A DNA stretch of 64,000 nt from NCBI RefSeq assembly GCF_021088345.1, contig NZ_CP088156.1, positions 2,790,001 to 2,854,000 on the forward strand, written 5' to 3'. Position numbers and translations under genes: made by a program. The stretch is from Bradyrhizobium ontarionense (GTDB lineage Bacteria; Pseudomonadota; Alphaproteobacteria; Rhizobiales; Xanthobacteraceae). This document shows positions 1 through 10,395 of this stretch, piece after piece. Position 1 is the stretch's first letter. Every line of letters starts with the position of its first letter. The notes beneath the pieces are model-generated. The model was not told where the DNA came from. It searched no databases and was given only the letters and a program-made list of their open reading frames with translations.

Positions 1-564
1 CATTTCAGCATGGCCGAGATCGATGGCGACAAGCTCGACGAGCGCGAGGTGCTGCTGACCACGACGACGCTGATCATGGCCGGCATCGAGTCGCTCGGCG
101 GCTTCATGACCATGCTCGCCTATAACCTCGCCGACTACGCCGACGCGCGCCGCGCGGTCGTCGCCAACCCCGATCTGCTGGCGGATGCGGTGGAAGAATC
201 GCTGCGCTTCAACACCTCGGCGCAGCGCTTCCGCCGCGGCCTGCAGAAGGACGTGACCTTGCACGGCCAGACCATGCGCGAAGGTGAATTCGTCTGCCTC
301 GCCTACGGCTCCGGCAACCGTGACGAGCGGCAGTTCGCCAATCCCGATGTCTATGACATCACCCGCAAGCCGCGCGGCCATCTCGGCTTCGGCGGCGGCG
401 TGCACGCCTGTCTTGGATCTGCGATCGCGCGCATGGCGATCAAGATCGCGTTCGATGAATTGCACAAGGTGGTGCCGGATTATCGCCGCACCCAGGAGCA
501 ACTGCCCTGGATGCCGTCATCGACCTTCCGCAGCCCGATGTATCTCGAGCTGACGGTGCATTGA
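1..564 (+). CDS. Cytochrome P450, C-terminal part (5' end outside window)
   Basis: Haem-thiolate monooxygenase; the frame is open to the first base, so the gene starts upstream and only about 187 C-terminal residues are visible. The I-helix oxygen-binding motif reads AGIES, the K-helix ExxR motif is EESLR, and the haem-binding loop is FGGGVHACLG with the cysteine thiolate ligand, followed by the L-helix. These three landmarks occur in the right order and spacing for a bacterial class I P450. A [2Fe-2S] ferredoxin gene follows 21 bases downstream, the usual electron donor arrangement. The substrate cannot be read from the fragment; O-demethylation or hydroxylation of an aromatic acid feeding the nearby protocatechuate genes is only a guess from context. 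Confidence 0.93.
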   Translation, partial: HFSMAEIDGDKLDEREVLLTTTTLIMAGIESLGGFMTMLAYNLADYADARRAVVANPDLLADAVEESLRFNTSAQRFRRGLQKDVTLHGQTMREGEFVCLAYGSGNRDERQFANPDVYDITRKPRGHLGFGGGVHACLGSAIARMAIKIAFDELHKVVPDYRRTQEQLPWMPSSTFRSPMYLELTVH

Positions 565-585
565 GGAAACGCCGGGACAGCAACA

Positions 586-909
586 ATGGTCAACATCATC
601 TATGTCGAGCCCTCAGGCACGCGGAAGACAATCGACGTCGAGGACGGCTGGAGCCTGATGCAGGGCGCGCTCGCCAATGGCGTCGACGGCATCGTCGGCG
701 AATGCGGCGGCTCCTGCGCCTGCGGCACCTGCCATTGCTATGTCGAGGAAGCCCGGCTCGGCGACCTCGCACCACCTGATGCGGCCGAGGAGGACATGCT
801 CGACACGGCCGCCGCCGAGCTCCGCCCGACCAGCCGCCTCGCCTGCCAGATCAAGGCGACGGCGGCGGTGGAGGGATTGGTCGTCATGCTGCCGGAGACA
901 CAGGGATAG
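586..909 (+). CDS. [2Fe-2S] ferredoxin, adrenodoxin/putidaredoxin type
   Basis: Small electron carrier of 107 residues, the normal length for the vertebrate-type (adrenodoxin/putidaredoxin) ferredoxins that serve P450s. Cluster ligands fit Cys40, Cys46, Cys49 and Cys87 (C-x5-C-x2-C-x37-C); Cys44 and Cys51 are extra cysteines beside the cluster loop. It lies 21 bases after the P450 stop on the same strand, so the two are probably co-transcribed and act together. No ferredoxin reductase gene is visible nearby; it may lie upstream of the window or be supplied from elsewhere. Family assignment is secure, the pairing with the P450 is inferred from adjacency. Confidence 0.93.
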   Translation: MVNIIYVEPSGTRKTIDVEDGWSLMQGALANGVDGIVGECGGSCACGTCHCYVEEARLGDLAPPDAAEEDMLDTAAAELRPTSRLACQIKATAAVEGLVVMLPETQG

Positions 910-1267
910 TCGAGCAAGGCGCAATGAAGATGTTTCGTCATCAACGCGCATACCGTCGACCTGATAGGAGAGAGAGACGAATACCTCGCCACGAGCTCGG
1001 TGCACCCTCTCCCCTTGTGGGAGAGGGTGCCGGAGATGCGAAGCATCGCAGGCGGGTGAGGGGTCTCCATCCGCACGGGCGGATGTGGAGAGAGACCCCT
1101 CACCCGGCTCGCATGTCGCTGCGCTCATGCAATGCACCCTCTCCCACAGGGGGAGAGGGTGCACCGAGCGAGAGGCTACTGATCGACTTCAACTAACAAT
1201 GCAGCGCATCTTCTACGCTGCAAGAGGTGAACCCGAATAGGCCCGCATGACGGAGCACGTCAGAAGC
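910..1267. repeat. Intergenic region with a paired palindromic element
   Basis: No gene is seen in this stretch. Positions 1001-1030 form a hairpin with arms GCACCCTCTCCC and GGGAGAGGGTGC, and 1133-1163 holds a second, nearly identical hairpin. Between them lie partly complementary segments around 1054-1070 and 1098-1115 (GTGAGGGGTCTC against GAGACCCCTCAC), so the whole 1001-1163 block can fold into one long structure. This is a dispersed intergenic palindrome of the kind common in Bradyrhizobium and relatives. It sits between the convergent ferredoxin and flavin oxidoreductase genes and could also act as a bidirectional terminator. Confidence 0.75.
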
Positions 1268-2386
<1,119 letters not shown>

Positions 2387-2489
2387 TCAAAGAGCTCCAT
2401 TGCGTTCGGAACCATCCAAGTATACTTCGTAAACCTGCTGTCAATAAGGCACCCGAAGTCGCTCAGGTATATTCGAGGACACCGCGCCC
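2387..2489. promoter_or_regulatory. Divergent promoter region between OYE reductase and HxlR regulator, with putative operators
   Basis: The 103-base gap contains a perfect 10-bp palindrome AAGTATACTT at 2418-2427, followed by TCG, and a related half-like site GGTATATTCG near 2466-2475, only about 15 bases before the hxlR-type start. The position between divergent genes and the AT-rich palindromes in otherwise GC-rich DNA fit operator sites for the adjacent HxlR protein, repressing the reductase and probably itself. Binding is inferred, not shown. Confidence 0.5.
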
Positions 2490-2891
2490 ATGACCACACT
2501 TTCGGAAGCGGATCACACACCGCCCCGCTGCAAACCGCAGCACTTCTCGTCGGAATGCCCGAGCCGGGTACTGATCGACCAGATCGCCGACAAATGGTCG
2601 ATGATGGTGCTGGCCGTGCTCGATTCCGGACCGCTGCGCTTCAACGTGATCAAGAAGCAGCTCGAGGGCGTCACCCAGAAGGCGTTGACGCAGTGCCTGC
2701 GCCGGCTGGAGCGCAACGGGTTGGTGTCGCGCCAAGTGATCGCGGATGCACCGGTCGCGGTGCAATACGAGATCACACCGCTTGGGCGCACGCTGCAGCC
2801 GCCGTTCCGCGCGCTCTATGCCTGGACCATCGCCAAGATGCCCGAGGTCGAGCTGGCCCGTCAGGCGTTCGACGAGCGCCGGGGGCGTTGA
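2490..2891 (+). CDS. HxlR/DUF24 family winged-helix transcriptional regulator
   Basis: Protein of 133 residues with the HxlR winged helix covering about residues 28-115: the sequence around DKWSMMVLAVLDSGPLRF is the family's helix 1-2 region and RRLERNGLVSRQV the wing entry. Two cysteines, Cys14 and Cys23, lie just before the domain where redox-sensing members such as YodB and HypR keep their reactive cysteine. It is divergent from an old-yellow-enzyme gene, a classic target for electrophile-sensing members of this family. I infer it represses that gene until its cysteine is modified; the sensing chemistry is not demonstrated. Confidence 0.9.
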   Translation: MTTLSEADHTPPRCKPQHFSSECPSRVLIDQIADKWSMMVLAVLDSGPLRFNVIKKQLEGVTQKALTQCLRRLERNGLVSRQVIADAPVAVQYEITPLGRTLQPPFRALYAWTIAKMPEVELARQAFDERRGR

Positions 2892-2911
2892 GCGGCTGCT
2901 CGCTCGCGCGG

Positions 2912-4408
2912 CTACTGAAACGCCACCTCGGCAAAGCTGCGCAGCTTGCGCGAATGCAGCCGCTCCGACTCCTGGTGCTTCAGAAGCTCCAGCGCCTTGA
3001 GACCGATCTGGAGATGCTGGCCGACGCGCTGGCGGTAGAAGTCGCCGGCCATGCCCGCGAGCTTGATCTCGCCGTGCAGCGGCTTGTCGGAGACGCAGAG
3101 CAAGGTGCCGTAGGGCACGCGAAAGCGATAACCGTTGGCCGCGATCGTGGCCGACTCCATATCGAGCGCAATCGCGCGCGACTGCGACAGCCGCCGGATC
3201 ACCGCCGGCCCGCTGATCTCCCAGTTGCGGTTGTCGACGCTCGCGACCGTGCCGGTCCGCATCAGCCGCTTCAGTTCGAAGCCGGAATAGCCGGTGACCG
3301 CTTCCACGGCCTCCTCCAGCGCCACCTGCACCTCCGCCAGCGCCGGGATCGGCACCCAGGGCGGCAGCTCCTGGTCGAGCACATGATCCTCGCGGACATA
3401 GCCGTGGGCAAGCACGTAGTCGCCGAGCCGCTGCGTATTGCGGAGACCCGCACAGTGGCCGACCATGAGCCAGGCATGCGGCCGCAGCACGGCGATGTGG
3501 TCAGTAACGTTGCGGGCGTTGGACGGGCCGGTGCCGATATTGATCAGGGTGATGCCCTGGTGACCCGGCTCGACGAGATGAAACGCCGGCATCTGCGGCG
3601 TGCGCGCAGGCGCCGTGCCTGTTGTGCCGCCGCCGAGGCGCGCATTGCGCGTGATGACGTTGCCCGGCTCGACGAAGGCCTCGGGTCCAATCTGCCCGGA
3701 CGCGAGCTGCTGCCGGCCCCAGTCAGCAAAGGCGTCGACATAGAACTGATAGTTCGTGAAGATGACGAAGTTCTGGAAATGGTCCGGGTCGGTGCCCGTA
3801 TAGTGATAGAGCCGGCGCAACGAGTAGTCGACGCGCGCGGCGCGAAACAGCGACAGCGGCTCGGACGCGCCTGGTCGCAATTCGAGCGTGCCGTCGGCAA
3901 TGGCGTCGTCCATCGCCGAAAGATCCGGCGCGTCGAACACGTCGCGCAGCGAGCGCGTCACCAGCGGGCTCTCGTGATGCGGCAGCGCCGTCTCGATGTT
4001 GATGTCGCGCCGATAGGCGAAATGGATCGGGATCGGCTCGGACGACTCGCCGATCTCGACCGGAACGCCGTGATTTTCGATCAGCAGACGGATCTGCTCG
4101 GTCAGGTACGACCGGAACAGATCCGGCCGCGTCACGCTGGTCTCGTGCACACCAGGCCCCGCGACGAAGCCATAAGCGAGACGCGAGTCGAGCCGGGCGT
4201 GGCTCGCCGTCGTGAGGCGCACGAACGGATAGGTCGCCCGGATCCGGGCCGCCGGCACCACGCCGTTGGCATAGGCCTCGAAATGACCGCGCAGGAACGC
4301 GGTGTTGCGCTCGTAGATCTCTTCGAGGCGCGCCACCGCGGCAGCCGCGTCGGTGAATGTTTCGGTCGGGACAGGTTGCGGCGATTGAACGGACAAGAGC
4401 GACCCCAT
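2912..4408 (-). CDS. amn: AMP nucleosidase
   Basis: Hydrolyses AMP to adenine and ribose 5-phosphate, a purine-pool control enzyme of the cytoplasm. At 498 residues it matches the family length (about 480-500). The N-terminal half holds the AMN-specific domain (RRDINIETALPHH and related stretches), the C-terminal half the nucleoside-phosphorylase-like fold with NIGTGPSNARN and ALDMESATIAANGYR, where the conserved Met-Glu binds ribose. It is separated from ligC by 120 bases containing a GC-rich hairpin, so it is probably a separate transcription unit. There is no evident link to the aromatic genes. Confidence 0.94.
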   Translation of the reverse strand: MGSLLSVQSPQPVPTETFTDAAAAVARLEEIYERNTAFLRGHFEAYANGVVPAARIRATYPFVRLTTASHARLDSRLAYGFVAGPGVHETSVTRPDLFRSYLTEQIRLLIENHGVPVEIGESSEPIPIHFAYRRDINIETALPHHESPLVTRSLRDVFDAPDLSAMDDAIADGTLELRPGASEPLSLFRAARVDYSLRRLYHYTGTDPDHFQNFVIFTNYQFYVDAFADWGRQQLASGQIGPEAFVEPGNVITRNARLGGGTTGTAPARTPQMPAFHLVEPGHQGITLINIGTGPSNARNVTDHIAVLRPHAWLMVGHCAGLRNTQRLGDYVLAHGYVREDHVLDQELPPWVPIPALAEVQVALEEAVEAVTGYSGFELKRLMRTGTVASVDNRNWEISGPAVIRRLSQSRAIALDMESATIAANGYRFRVPYGTLLCVSDKPLHGEIKLAGMAGDFYRQRVGQHLQIGLKALELLKHQESERLHSRKLRSFAEVAFQ

Positions 4409-4481
4409 GTTGCTGGAGCCGATGGTAAGCGAAGCCGCAGCTCCTGCGCAACGCTCGTCAGCGGGCCGCCCGCCGGAGGTC

Positions 4482-4511
4482 CCCTCCCCGCGCTGATCCG
4501 CGCGAGGAGGG
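4482..4511 (-). terminator. GC-rich hairpin after ligC, possible terminator
   Basis: Arms CCCTCCCCGCGC (4482-4493) and GCGCGAGGAGGG (4500-4511) pair with one mismatch around a six-base loop, 18 bases after the ligC stop in the direction of transcription. There is no clear U tract, so it may terminate weakly or only protect the transcript end. Confidence 0.4.
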
Positions 4512-4528
4512 CCATGTCTCAGCCCTCG

Positions 4529-5488
4529 TCAGCCCTTGGCGAGCTGCTCGTCGAGATCGTGCAGCACCTGGTAGCAGGGCAGCACCTGGGCGACGGAGGC
4601 GTTGGGCTCGCGGCCCTCGTGGATGGCGGCGAAGAACTCGCGGTCCTGCAGCTCGATGCCGTTCATGGAGACGTCGACCTTCGACACGTCGATCTTCTCT
4701 TCCTTGCCGTTCACCAGATCGTCGTAGCGGGCGATGTAGGTGCCGGTGTCGCCGATGTAGCGGAAGAAAGTTCCGAGCGGGCCGTCATTGTTGAACGACA
4801 GCGACAAGGTGCAGATCGCGCCATTGGCGGCCTTCAGCTGGATCGACATGTCCATGGCGATGCCGAGATTTGGGTGGATCGGTCCCTGCACCGCATTGGC
4901 CTTCACGATCGGCGAGCCCGCCTGATAGGCGAACAGGTCGACCGTGTGCGCGGCGTGGTGCCACAACAGATGGTCGGTCCAGCTGCGCGGCTGGCCCAGC
5001 GCGTTCATGTTGGTGCGGCGGAAGAAGTAGGTCTGTACATCCATCTGCTGGATGTGGAACTCGCCGGCCTTGATCTTCTTGTGCACGAATTGATGGCTGG
5101 GGTTGAAGCGACGGGTGTGGCCGCACATCGCGACCAGCCCGGTCTCCTTCTGCAGCTCGACCACCTGCTGCGCATCCTTCAGCGAGTCCGCGAGCGGAAT
5201 CTCGACCTGGACATGCTTGCCGGCCTTGAGACAGTCGATCGCCTGCGCCGCATGCATCTGCGTCGGCGTGCACAGGATCACCGCGTCGACCTCCGGCAGC
5301 TTGAGGCTGTCGGCAAGCTCGGTCGAGACGTGCTTGATGCCGTATTTGTCGGCGACTTCCTTGGTCTGGTCGAAACGACGCCCGACCAGCGACACCACCT
5401 CGACGCCGTCGATGTTCTTGATGCCGTCGAGATGCTTGATGCCGAAGGCGCCGGCGCCGGCAAGCGCGACCTTGATGGTCTTGGCCAT
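4529..5488 (-). CDS. ligC: 4-carboxy-2-hydroxymuconate-6-semialdehyde dehydrogenase
   Basis: NADP-dependent dehydrogenase of the protocatechuate 4,5-cleavage route: it oxidises the hemiacetal of the ring-cleavage product to 2-pyrone-4,6-dicarboxylate. It belongs to the Gfo/Idh/MocA family; the N-terminal Rossmann motif is GAGAFGIKH (residues about 10-20) and the family EKP motif appears as EIP near residue 97. At 319 residues it matches known LigC proteins (about 315). Its start lies one base from the ligB stop, so the two are translationally close. The surrounding ligA, ligB and ligI genes make the assignment firm. Confidence 0.93.
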   Translation of the reverse strand: MAKTIKVALAGAGAFGIKHLDGIKNIDGVEVVSLVGRRFDQTKEVADKYGIKHVSTELADSLKLPEVDAVILCTPTQMHAAQAIDCLKAGKHVQVEIPLADSLKDAQQVVELQKETGLVAMCGHTRRFNPSHQFVHKKIKAGEFHIQQMDVQTYFFRRTNMNALGQPRSWTDHLLWHHAAHTVDLFAYQAGSPIVKANAVQGPIHPNLGIAMDMSIQLKAANGAICTLSLSFNNDGPLGTFFRYIGDTGTYIARYDDLVNGKEEKIDVSKVDVSMNGIELQDREFFAAIHEGREPNASVAQVLPCYQVLHDLDEQLAKG

Positions 5489-5489
5489 A

Positions 5490-6353
<864 letters not shown>

Positions 6354-6743
6354 TTACTTCTTCTCCCCGGTGTAGCGGTTGCCCTCGACCGAGCGGCCGC
6401 CCTTCACCATCATGTCGCGGTATTGTTCTTCGGTCATGCCGGTCATGCTGCCGGCCATCTGCTGAAAACTCTTGCCGTCGGTCGCGCCGATCTTGGCCAG
6501 GAAGTAGATGTTGCCGCCGAGCGAAATGCAGCGGTTGAGGTCGCGGTCCAGCACCGCCTGCTTCTGCTCCTCGCTCATCGGCCATTCGTCGAGATAGGCG
6601 CGCTCATTGGCCTTGAAGCGGGCGCGGTTCTCGGCCTTCATCAGCGACATGCAGAACTGGTTGAGGTGATAGCCCATCCGCGACATGTCCGCGTCGAAGA
6701 TGGTCGTGCCGGGAACGTCGGTATAGGGTTTATCGAGCGACAT
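6354..6743 (-). CDS. ligA: Protocatechuate 4,5-dioxygenase alpha subunit
   Basis: Small, mainly helical subunit (129 residues) that caps the active site of LigB and is needed for activity of the alpha2beta2 enzyme. The stretches YHLNQFCMSLMKAENR and FLAKIGATDGKSFQQ are typical of the LigA family, and the length is close to SYK-6 LigA (about 139). It lies directly before ligB with no gap and 12 bases after ligI. A good Shine-Dalgarno (GGAGGGAAG) precedes the start. No key feature is missing. Confidence 0.95.
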   Translation of the reverse strand: MSLDKPYTDVPGTTIFDADMSRMGYHLNQFCMSLMKAENRARFKANERAYLDEWPMSEEQKQAVLDRDLNRCISLGGNIYFLAKIGATDGKSFQQMAGSMTGMTEEQYRDMMVKGGRSVEGNRYTGEKK

Positions 6744-6755
6744 CGCTTCCCTCCT

Positions 6756-7670
6756 TCAGGATTCTTCGGGCCAGTAAAGCCGCATCGGATTGTCGACCAA
6801 GAGCTTCCGCTGCAGCTCCGGCGTGACAGCGATATGCGGAATGAAATCGACCAGGAGGCCGTCGTCGGGCATGTGGTCCTTCAGGTTCGGATGCGGCCAG
6901 TCGGTGCCCCACAGCACGCGATCCGGGAAGGTCTCGACGATGCGCTTGGCAAACGGCACCACGTCGCGATAGGCGTTCTGCTCGCCGTTCAGCGCCCGCG
7001 GGCCGGCGACCGACAGCCGCTCCGGGCAGCTCACCTTGGACCAGACGTTCTTGTGCTCGCGCATGAACTTCACAAACAGCTCGAACTCCGGCCCGTCGAC
7101 CGGCTTGGTGACGTCGGGACGCCCCATGTGGTCGACCACCACGGTGGTCGGCAGCGACGTGAAGAAGTCCCACAACTCCGGCAGATCAACGGCTTCGAAA
7201 TAGATCACGACGTGCCAGCCGAGCTTGTTGATGCGGTTGGCGATCTCGATCAGCTCGTCCTTGGGCGTGAAGTCGACCAGGCGCTTGACGAAGTTGAAGC
7301 GGACGCCGCGGACGCCGGCATCGTGCATCGCCTGCAGCTCGGCATCGCCGACGCTGCGCTTCACCGTGGCGACGCCGCGAGCCTTGCCATTGGAATGCAC
7401 GAGCGCATCGACCATGGCGCGGTTGTCGGCCCCATGACACGTCGCCTGCACCACGACGTTCCGGGCGAAGCCGAGATGGTCGCGCAGCGCATAGAGCTGC
7501 TGCTTGGAGGCGTCGCAGGGCGTGTACTTCCGCTCGGGCACATAAGGGAATTCGGCGCCGGGGCCGAACACGTGGCAATGCGCATCGACTGATCCGGCCG
7601 GCACCTTGAAGCGCGGCTTCGACGGGCCGTCGTACCAGTCGAGCCACCCGGGGGTCTTCTGGAACTCCAT
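6756..7670 (-). CDS. ligI: 2-pyrone-4,6-dicarboxylate lactonase
   Basis: Amidohydrolase-superfamily enzyme that opens the lactone ring of 2-pyrone-4,6-dicarboxylate to give 4-oxalomesaconate. The N-terminal DAHCHVFGPG motif, the central VVVDHMGRPDV segment and the late WGTDWPHPN motif with the catalytic aspartate mark the family; LigI members are unusual in not needing a metal. At 304 residues the length is normal (SYK-6 LigI about 293). It lies between the uncharacterised dehydrogenase gene and ligA in the same operon. Confidence 0.94.
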   Translation of the reverse strand: MEFQKTPGWLDWYDGPSKPRFKVPAGSVDAHCHVFGPGAEFPYVPERKYTPCDASKQQLYALRDHLGFARNVVVQATCHGADNRAMVDALVHSNGKARGVATVKRSVGDAELQAMHDAGVRGVRFNFVKRLVDFTPKDELIEIANRINKLGWHVVIYFEAVDLPELWDFFTSLPTTVVVDHMGRPDVTKPVDGPEFELFVKFMREHKNVWSKVSCPERLSVAGPRALNGEQNAYRDVVPFAKRIVETFPDRVLWGTDWPHPNLKDHMPDDGLLVDFIPHIAVTPELQRKLLVDNPMRLYWPEES

Positions 7671-7678
7671 GAGGTTCC

Positions 7679-8611
7679 CTACTCCTTGGACTTGATCTTG
7701 TTGAGAATGCGGTCGGCCTCGGTACGCCAGTCCGGGCTGCGTGCGAAGTCCTTGGCTCCGCGCGTGCCGAACAGGCCGTCATCGGCGAGGTCGGCGACCC
7801 AGGCCTGGCGCTCGGCGGTGCCTTGCGCCGACCACGGCGTGAGCCCGATGTCGCGCACGGTCTCGGCGACCTCCCTCACCTCCTCGGCGCGGCGGCGGCC
7901 ATGCTCGATCACGCGCTGAAAGAAATAGGCGCCCTGCTTCTCCCAGTCGATGCCGGGAAACGTTTCTTTCAGCGACGCCAGCACGGCGTCCTCGACGCCA
8001 TAGGCACGCGCGGTGGTGAAGCTCTCGATCACCATCGCCTCGAGGCCCTTGATCATGATGCTGCGGCACATCTTGGTCGCCGAGGCGACGCCGAGCTTGT
8101 CGCTGGCGGGCTTGGCGGCAAAGCCGAGCTCGTTGAGCAGCGGCGCCAGCTCGCGGGCACCGGCGCCGCCGAGCAGCAGCGGCACCTTGATGCGATAGGG
8201 TGGCACCGAGGTCATCACGGCACCCTCGACATAGCGCCCGCCGGCGCCGTCGACCAGATCAGCGGCGCGTTGCTTGGCACCGGGCGAGGCCGAGTTGAAG
8301 TCGAGGAACCAGGCACCCGGCTTGATGGTCACAGCGCAGGCCTCCGCCACCGCCACGTCCTGGCTCGCGGTGACGGCAGAGACGATGAAGTCGGCCTGGG
8401 CCGCCAATTCGGCATGGGAGGCTGCGAGCGTCACGCCGATTTCAGCGGCGTGGCTGCGCATCGCGTCGCCCCTGGCGTCCGCCAGCTTCACGTCATAGGC
8501 CGAGACACGCACGCCGTCCTTGCGCAGATCCTCGGCGAGGATCTTGCTGACCTCGCCATAGCCGATCAGCCCGACATGCCACTGGTTGGACGCCAAGGTC
8601 ATTGCGCTCAA
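7679..8611 (-). CDS. NAD(P)-dependent dehydrogenase with DUF1932-type C-terminus, role unknown
   Basis: A 310-residue protein of the 6-phosphogluconate/3-hydroxyisobutyrate dehydrogenase superfamily. The Rossmann motif is GYGEVSKIL (residues about 17-25) and the C-terminal all-helical part, with the conserved lysine region [15 protein letters not shown], corresponds to the DUF1932 group. Its ATG overlaps the ligK stop as ATGA, so it is translationally coupled into the protocatechuate operon. No step of the textbook 4,5-cleavage route needs such an enzyme, since LigC handles the semialdehyde. It may act on a side product or a related substrate such as a methylated or gallate-derived intermediate; this is speculation. 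Confidence 0.85.
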   Translation of the reverse strand: MSAMTLASNQWHVGLIGYGEVSKILAEDLRKDGVRVSAYDVKLADARGDAMRSHAAEIGVTLAASHAELAAQADFIVSAVTASQDVAVAEACAVTIKPGAWFLDFNSASPGAKQRAADLVDGAGGRYVEGAVMTSVPPYRIKVPLLLGGAGARELAPLLNELGFAAKPASDKLGVASATKMCRSIMIKGLEAMVIESFTTARAYGVEDAVLASLKETFPGIDWEKQGAYFFQRVIEHGRRRAEEVREVAETVRDIGLTPWSAQGTAERQAWVADLADDGLFGTRGAKDFARSPDWRTEADRILNKIKSKE

Positions 8612-9303
8612 TCGATGTATTTGAGCCCGGCCTTCGCCAGCGGCTCGCGCATCTTGTACATATCGAGACCGAGCACGCCCGACGCCAGCTTCTCGCGCTT
8701 GTCGGCCTCGTTGGCCTCGCGCGCGGCGGCGGCTTCAGCGGCCTGGTGTGCGACAGCGGCCGGCACCACGACGATGCCGTCGACATCAGCGACGATCACG
8801 TCGCCAGGATTGACGGCAACGCCCGCGCAGACGATCGGGATGTTGACCGAGCCGAGCGTGGCCTTGACCGTGCCGCGTGCGCTGATGGCGCGCGAGAATA
8901 CCGGGAATTGCATCTCGGTCAGGTCAGCGACGTCGCGCACACCGCCGTCGATGACCAGGCCCTTGGCACCGCGGGCGCGAAAACTGGTCGCCAGCAGATC
9001 GCCGAAGAAGCCGTCGGTATTCTCGACCGTGCAGGCCGCGACGACGACGTCGCCGGGCTGGATCTGCTCGGCCGCGACGTGCAGCATCCAATTGTCGCCG
9101 GGCTGCAGCAGCACGGTGACGGCCGTGCCGCACATCTTGGCGGTCGGATAGATCGGCCTCATGTAGCACTGCATCAGGCCGACGCGGCCCATCGCCTCGT
9201 GGATGGTGGCGACGCCGAACTTGGACAGCTTCTCCACCGCCGCCTTGTCGGCGCGGGTGATGGTCTTCTTGACGATGCCGAGATTGTTCATGGGTGTGCT
9301 CAT
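8608..9303 (-). CDS. ligK: 4-carboxy-4-hydroxy-2-oxoadipate aldolase/oxaloacetate decarboxylase
   Basis: Class II (metal-dependent) pyruvate aldolase that splits 4-carboxy-4-hydroxy-2-oxoadipate into pyruvate and oxaloacetate, the last step of the route. It is 231 residues and belongs to the RraA-like fold; the motif [14 protein letters not shown] carries the Arg and Asp that bind substrate and metal. Known family members also decarboxylate oxaloacetate. It lies 15 bases after ligJ and overlaps the next gene by four bases. Assignment is firm from sequence and context. Confidence 0.95.
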   Translation of the reverse strand: MSTPMNNLGIVKKTITRADKAAVEKLSKFGVATIHEAMGRVGLMQCYMRPIYPTAKMCGTAVTVLLQPGDNWMLHVAAEQIQPGDVVVAACTVENTDGFFGDLLATSFRARGAKGLVIDGGVRDVADLTEMQFPVFSRAISARGTVKATLGSVNIPIVCAGVAVNPGDVIVADVDGIVVVPAAVAHQAAEAAAAREANEADKREKLASGVLGLDMYKMREPLAKAGLKYID

Positions 9304-9318
9304 CTCGCTGGTCCTAGT

Positions 9319-10344
9319 TCACTTGCCTTGGGCCTTCAACGCGGCGTCGAGCCGCGGGAACACGCGCCGCGCATTGCCTTCGTAAATCTGGTGGCGCTGC
9401 TCGGGCGTCAGCTTGGCCGCCTCGATGTAGCGCTTGGTGTCGTCATAGTAGAAGCCGGTCTCGGGATCGATCCCTCGGACGGCGCCGATCATCTCGCTCG
9501 CGAACAGGATGTTGTCGATCGGGATCACGCCGGTCAGCAGGTCGATGCCGGGCTGATGATAGACGCAGGTATCGAAGAAAATGTTGTTGAGCAGATGATC
9601 CTTCAACAGCGGCTTCTTCAGTTCCTGGGCGAGGCCGCGGAACCGGCCCCAGTGATACGGCACCGCACCGCCGCCATGGGGAATCAGGAACTTCAGGGTC
9701 GGGAAGTCCTTGAACAAGTCCGAGGTCAGGCACTGCATGAACGCCGTGGTGTCGGCGTTGAGATAATGCGCGCCGGTGGTGTGGAAACAGGCGTTGCAGC
9801 TGGTCGAGACGTGGATCATCGCGGGGATGTCGAGCTCGACCATCTTCTCGTAGATCGGATACCAGTGCCGGTCCGACAGCGGCGGCGAGGTCCAGTGGCC
9901 GCCGGACGGGTCTGGGTTCAGATTGATGCCGACGAAGCCGTACTCGTTGATGCACTTCTCGAGCTCGGGAATGCAGGTCTTGGGGTCGACGCCGGGCGAT
10001 TGCGGCAGCATCGCGACGCCGATGAAATTGTCCGGGAACAGCTTGCTGACGCGATAGCACAGCTCGTTGCAGATCGCGGCCCAGGTCGAGGACACCTGGA
10101 AGTCGCCGATGTGGTGCGCCATGAAGCTGGCGCGCGGCGAGAACACGGTGAGGTCGCTGCCGCGCTCCTTCATCTTCTTGAGCTGGTTGCTCTCGATGCT
10201 CTCGCGCAACTCGTCGTCGCTGATCGAAAGCTCGGACGCCTTCGGCATCACGGAGGGATCCTTGATGCCCGCGATCTGCCGGTTGCGCCAGTCTTCGAGC
10301 GCCTTCGGAGCCGTCGTGTAATGGCCGTGCACGTCGATGATCAC
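9319..10344 (-). CDS. ligJ: 4-oxalomesaconate hydratase
   Basis: Amidohydrolase-superfamily, zinc-dependent hydratase that adds water to 4-oxalomesaconate to give 4-carboxy-4-hydroxy-2-oxoadipate. The protein is 341 residues, the same as SYK-6 LigJ. It begins MIIDVHGHYT (metal-binding HxH), contains MIHVSTSCNACFHTTGAHY and LIPHGGGAVPYHWGR in the middle, and DNILFASEM towards the end, all hallmarks of this branch. It is second in the operon, after the permease. I see no tautomerase gene to convert the keto and enol forms; that may lie elsewhere or be dispensable. Confidence 0.94.
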   Translation of the reverse strand: MIIDVHGHYTTAPKALEDWRNRQIAGIKDPSVMPKASELSISDDELRESIESNQLKKMKERGSDLTVFSPRASFMAHHIGDFQVSSTWAAICNELCYRVSKLFPDNFIGVAMLPQSPGVDPKTCIPELEKCINEYGFVGINLNPDPSGGHWTSPPLSDRHWYPIYEKMVELDIPAMIHVSTSCNACFHTTGAHYLNADTTAFMQCLTSDLFKDFPTLKFLIPHGGGAVPYHWGRFRGLAQELKKPLLKDHLLNNIFFDTCVYHQPGIDLLTGVIPIDNILFASEMIGAVRGIDPETGFYYDDTKRYIEAAKLTPEQRHQIYEGNARRVFPRLDAALKAQGK

Positions 10345-10395
10345 GTCAGTCTCTCCCTCAAGCTTCTCTATCGTCCGTGGCGCCGCGCGCGCCGC

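Noticed and set aside
1001..1163. Repeated hairpins considered as a CRISPR array
   Set aside because: There are only two palindromic blocks, no regular spacers and no cas genes; it is an intergenic palindrome.
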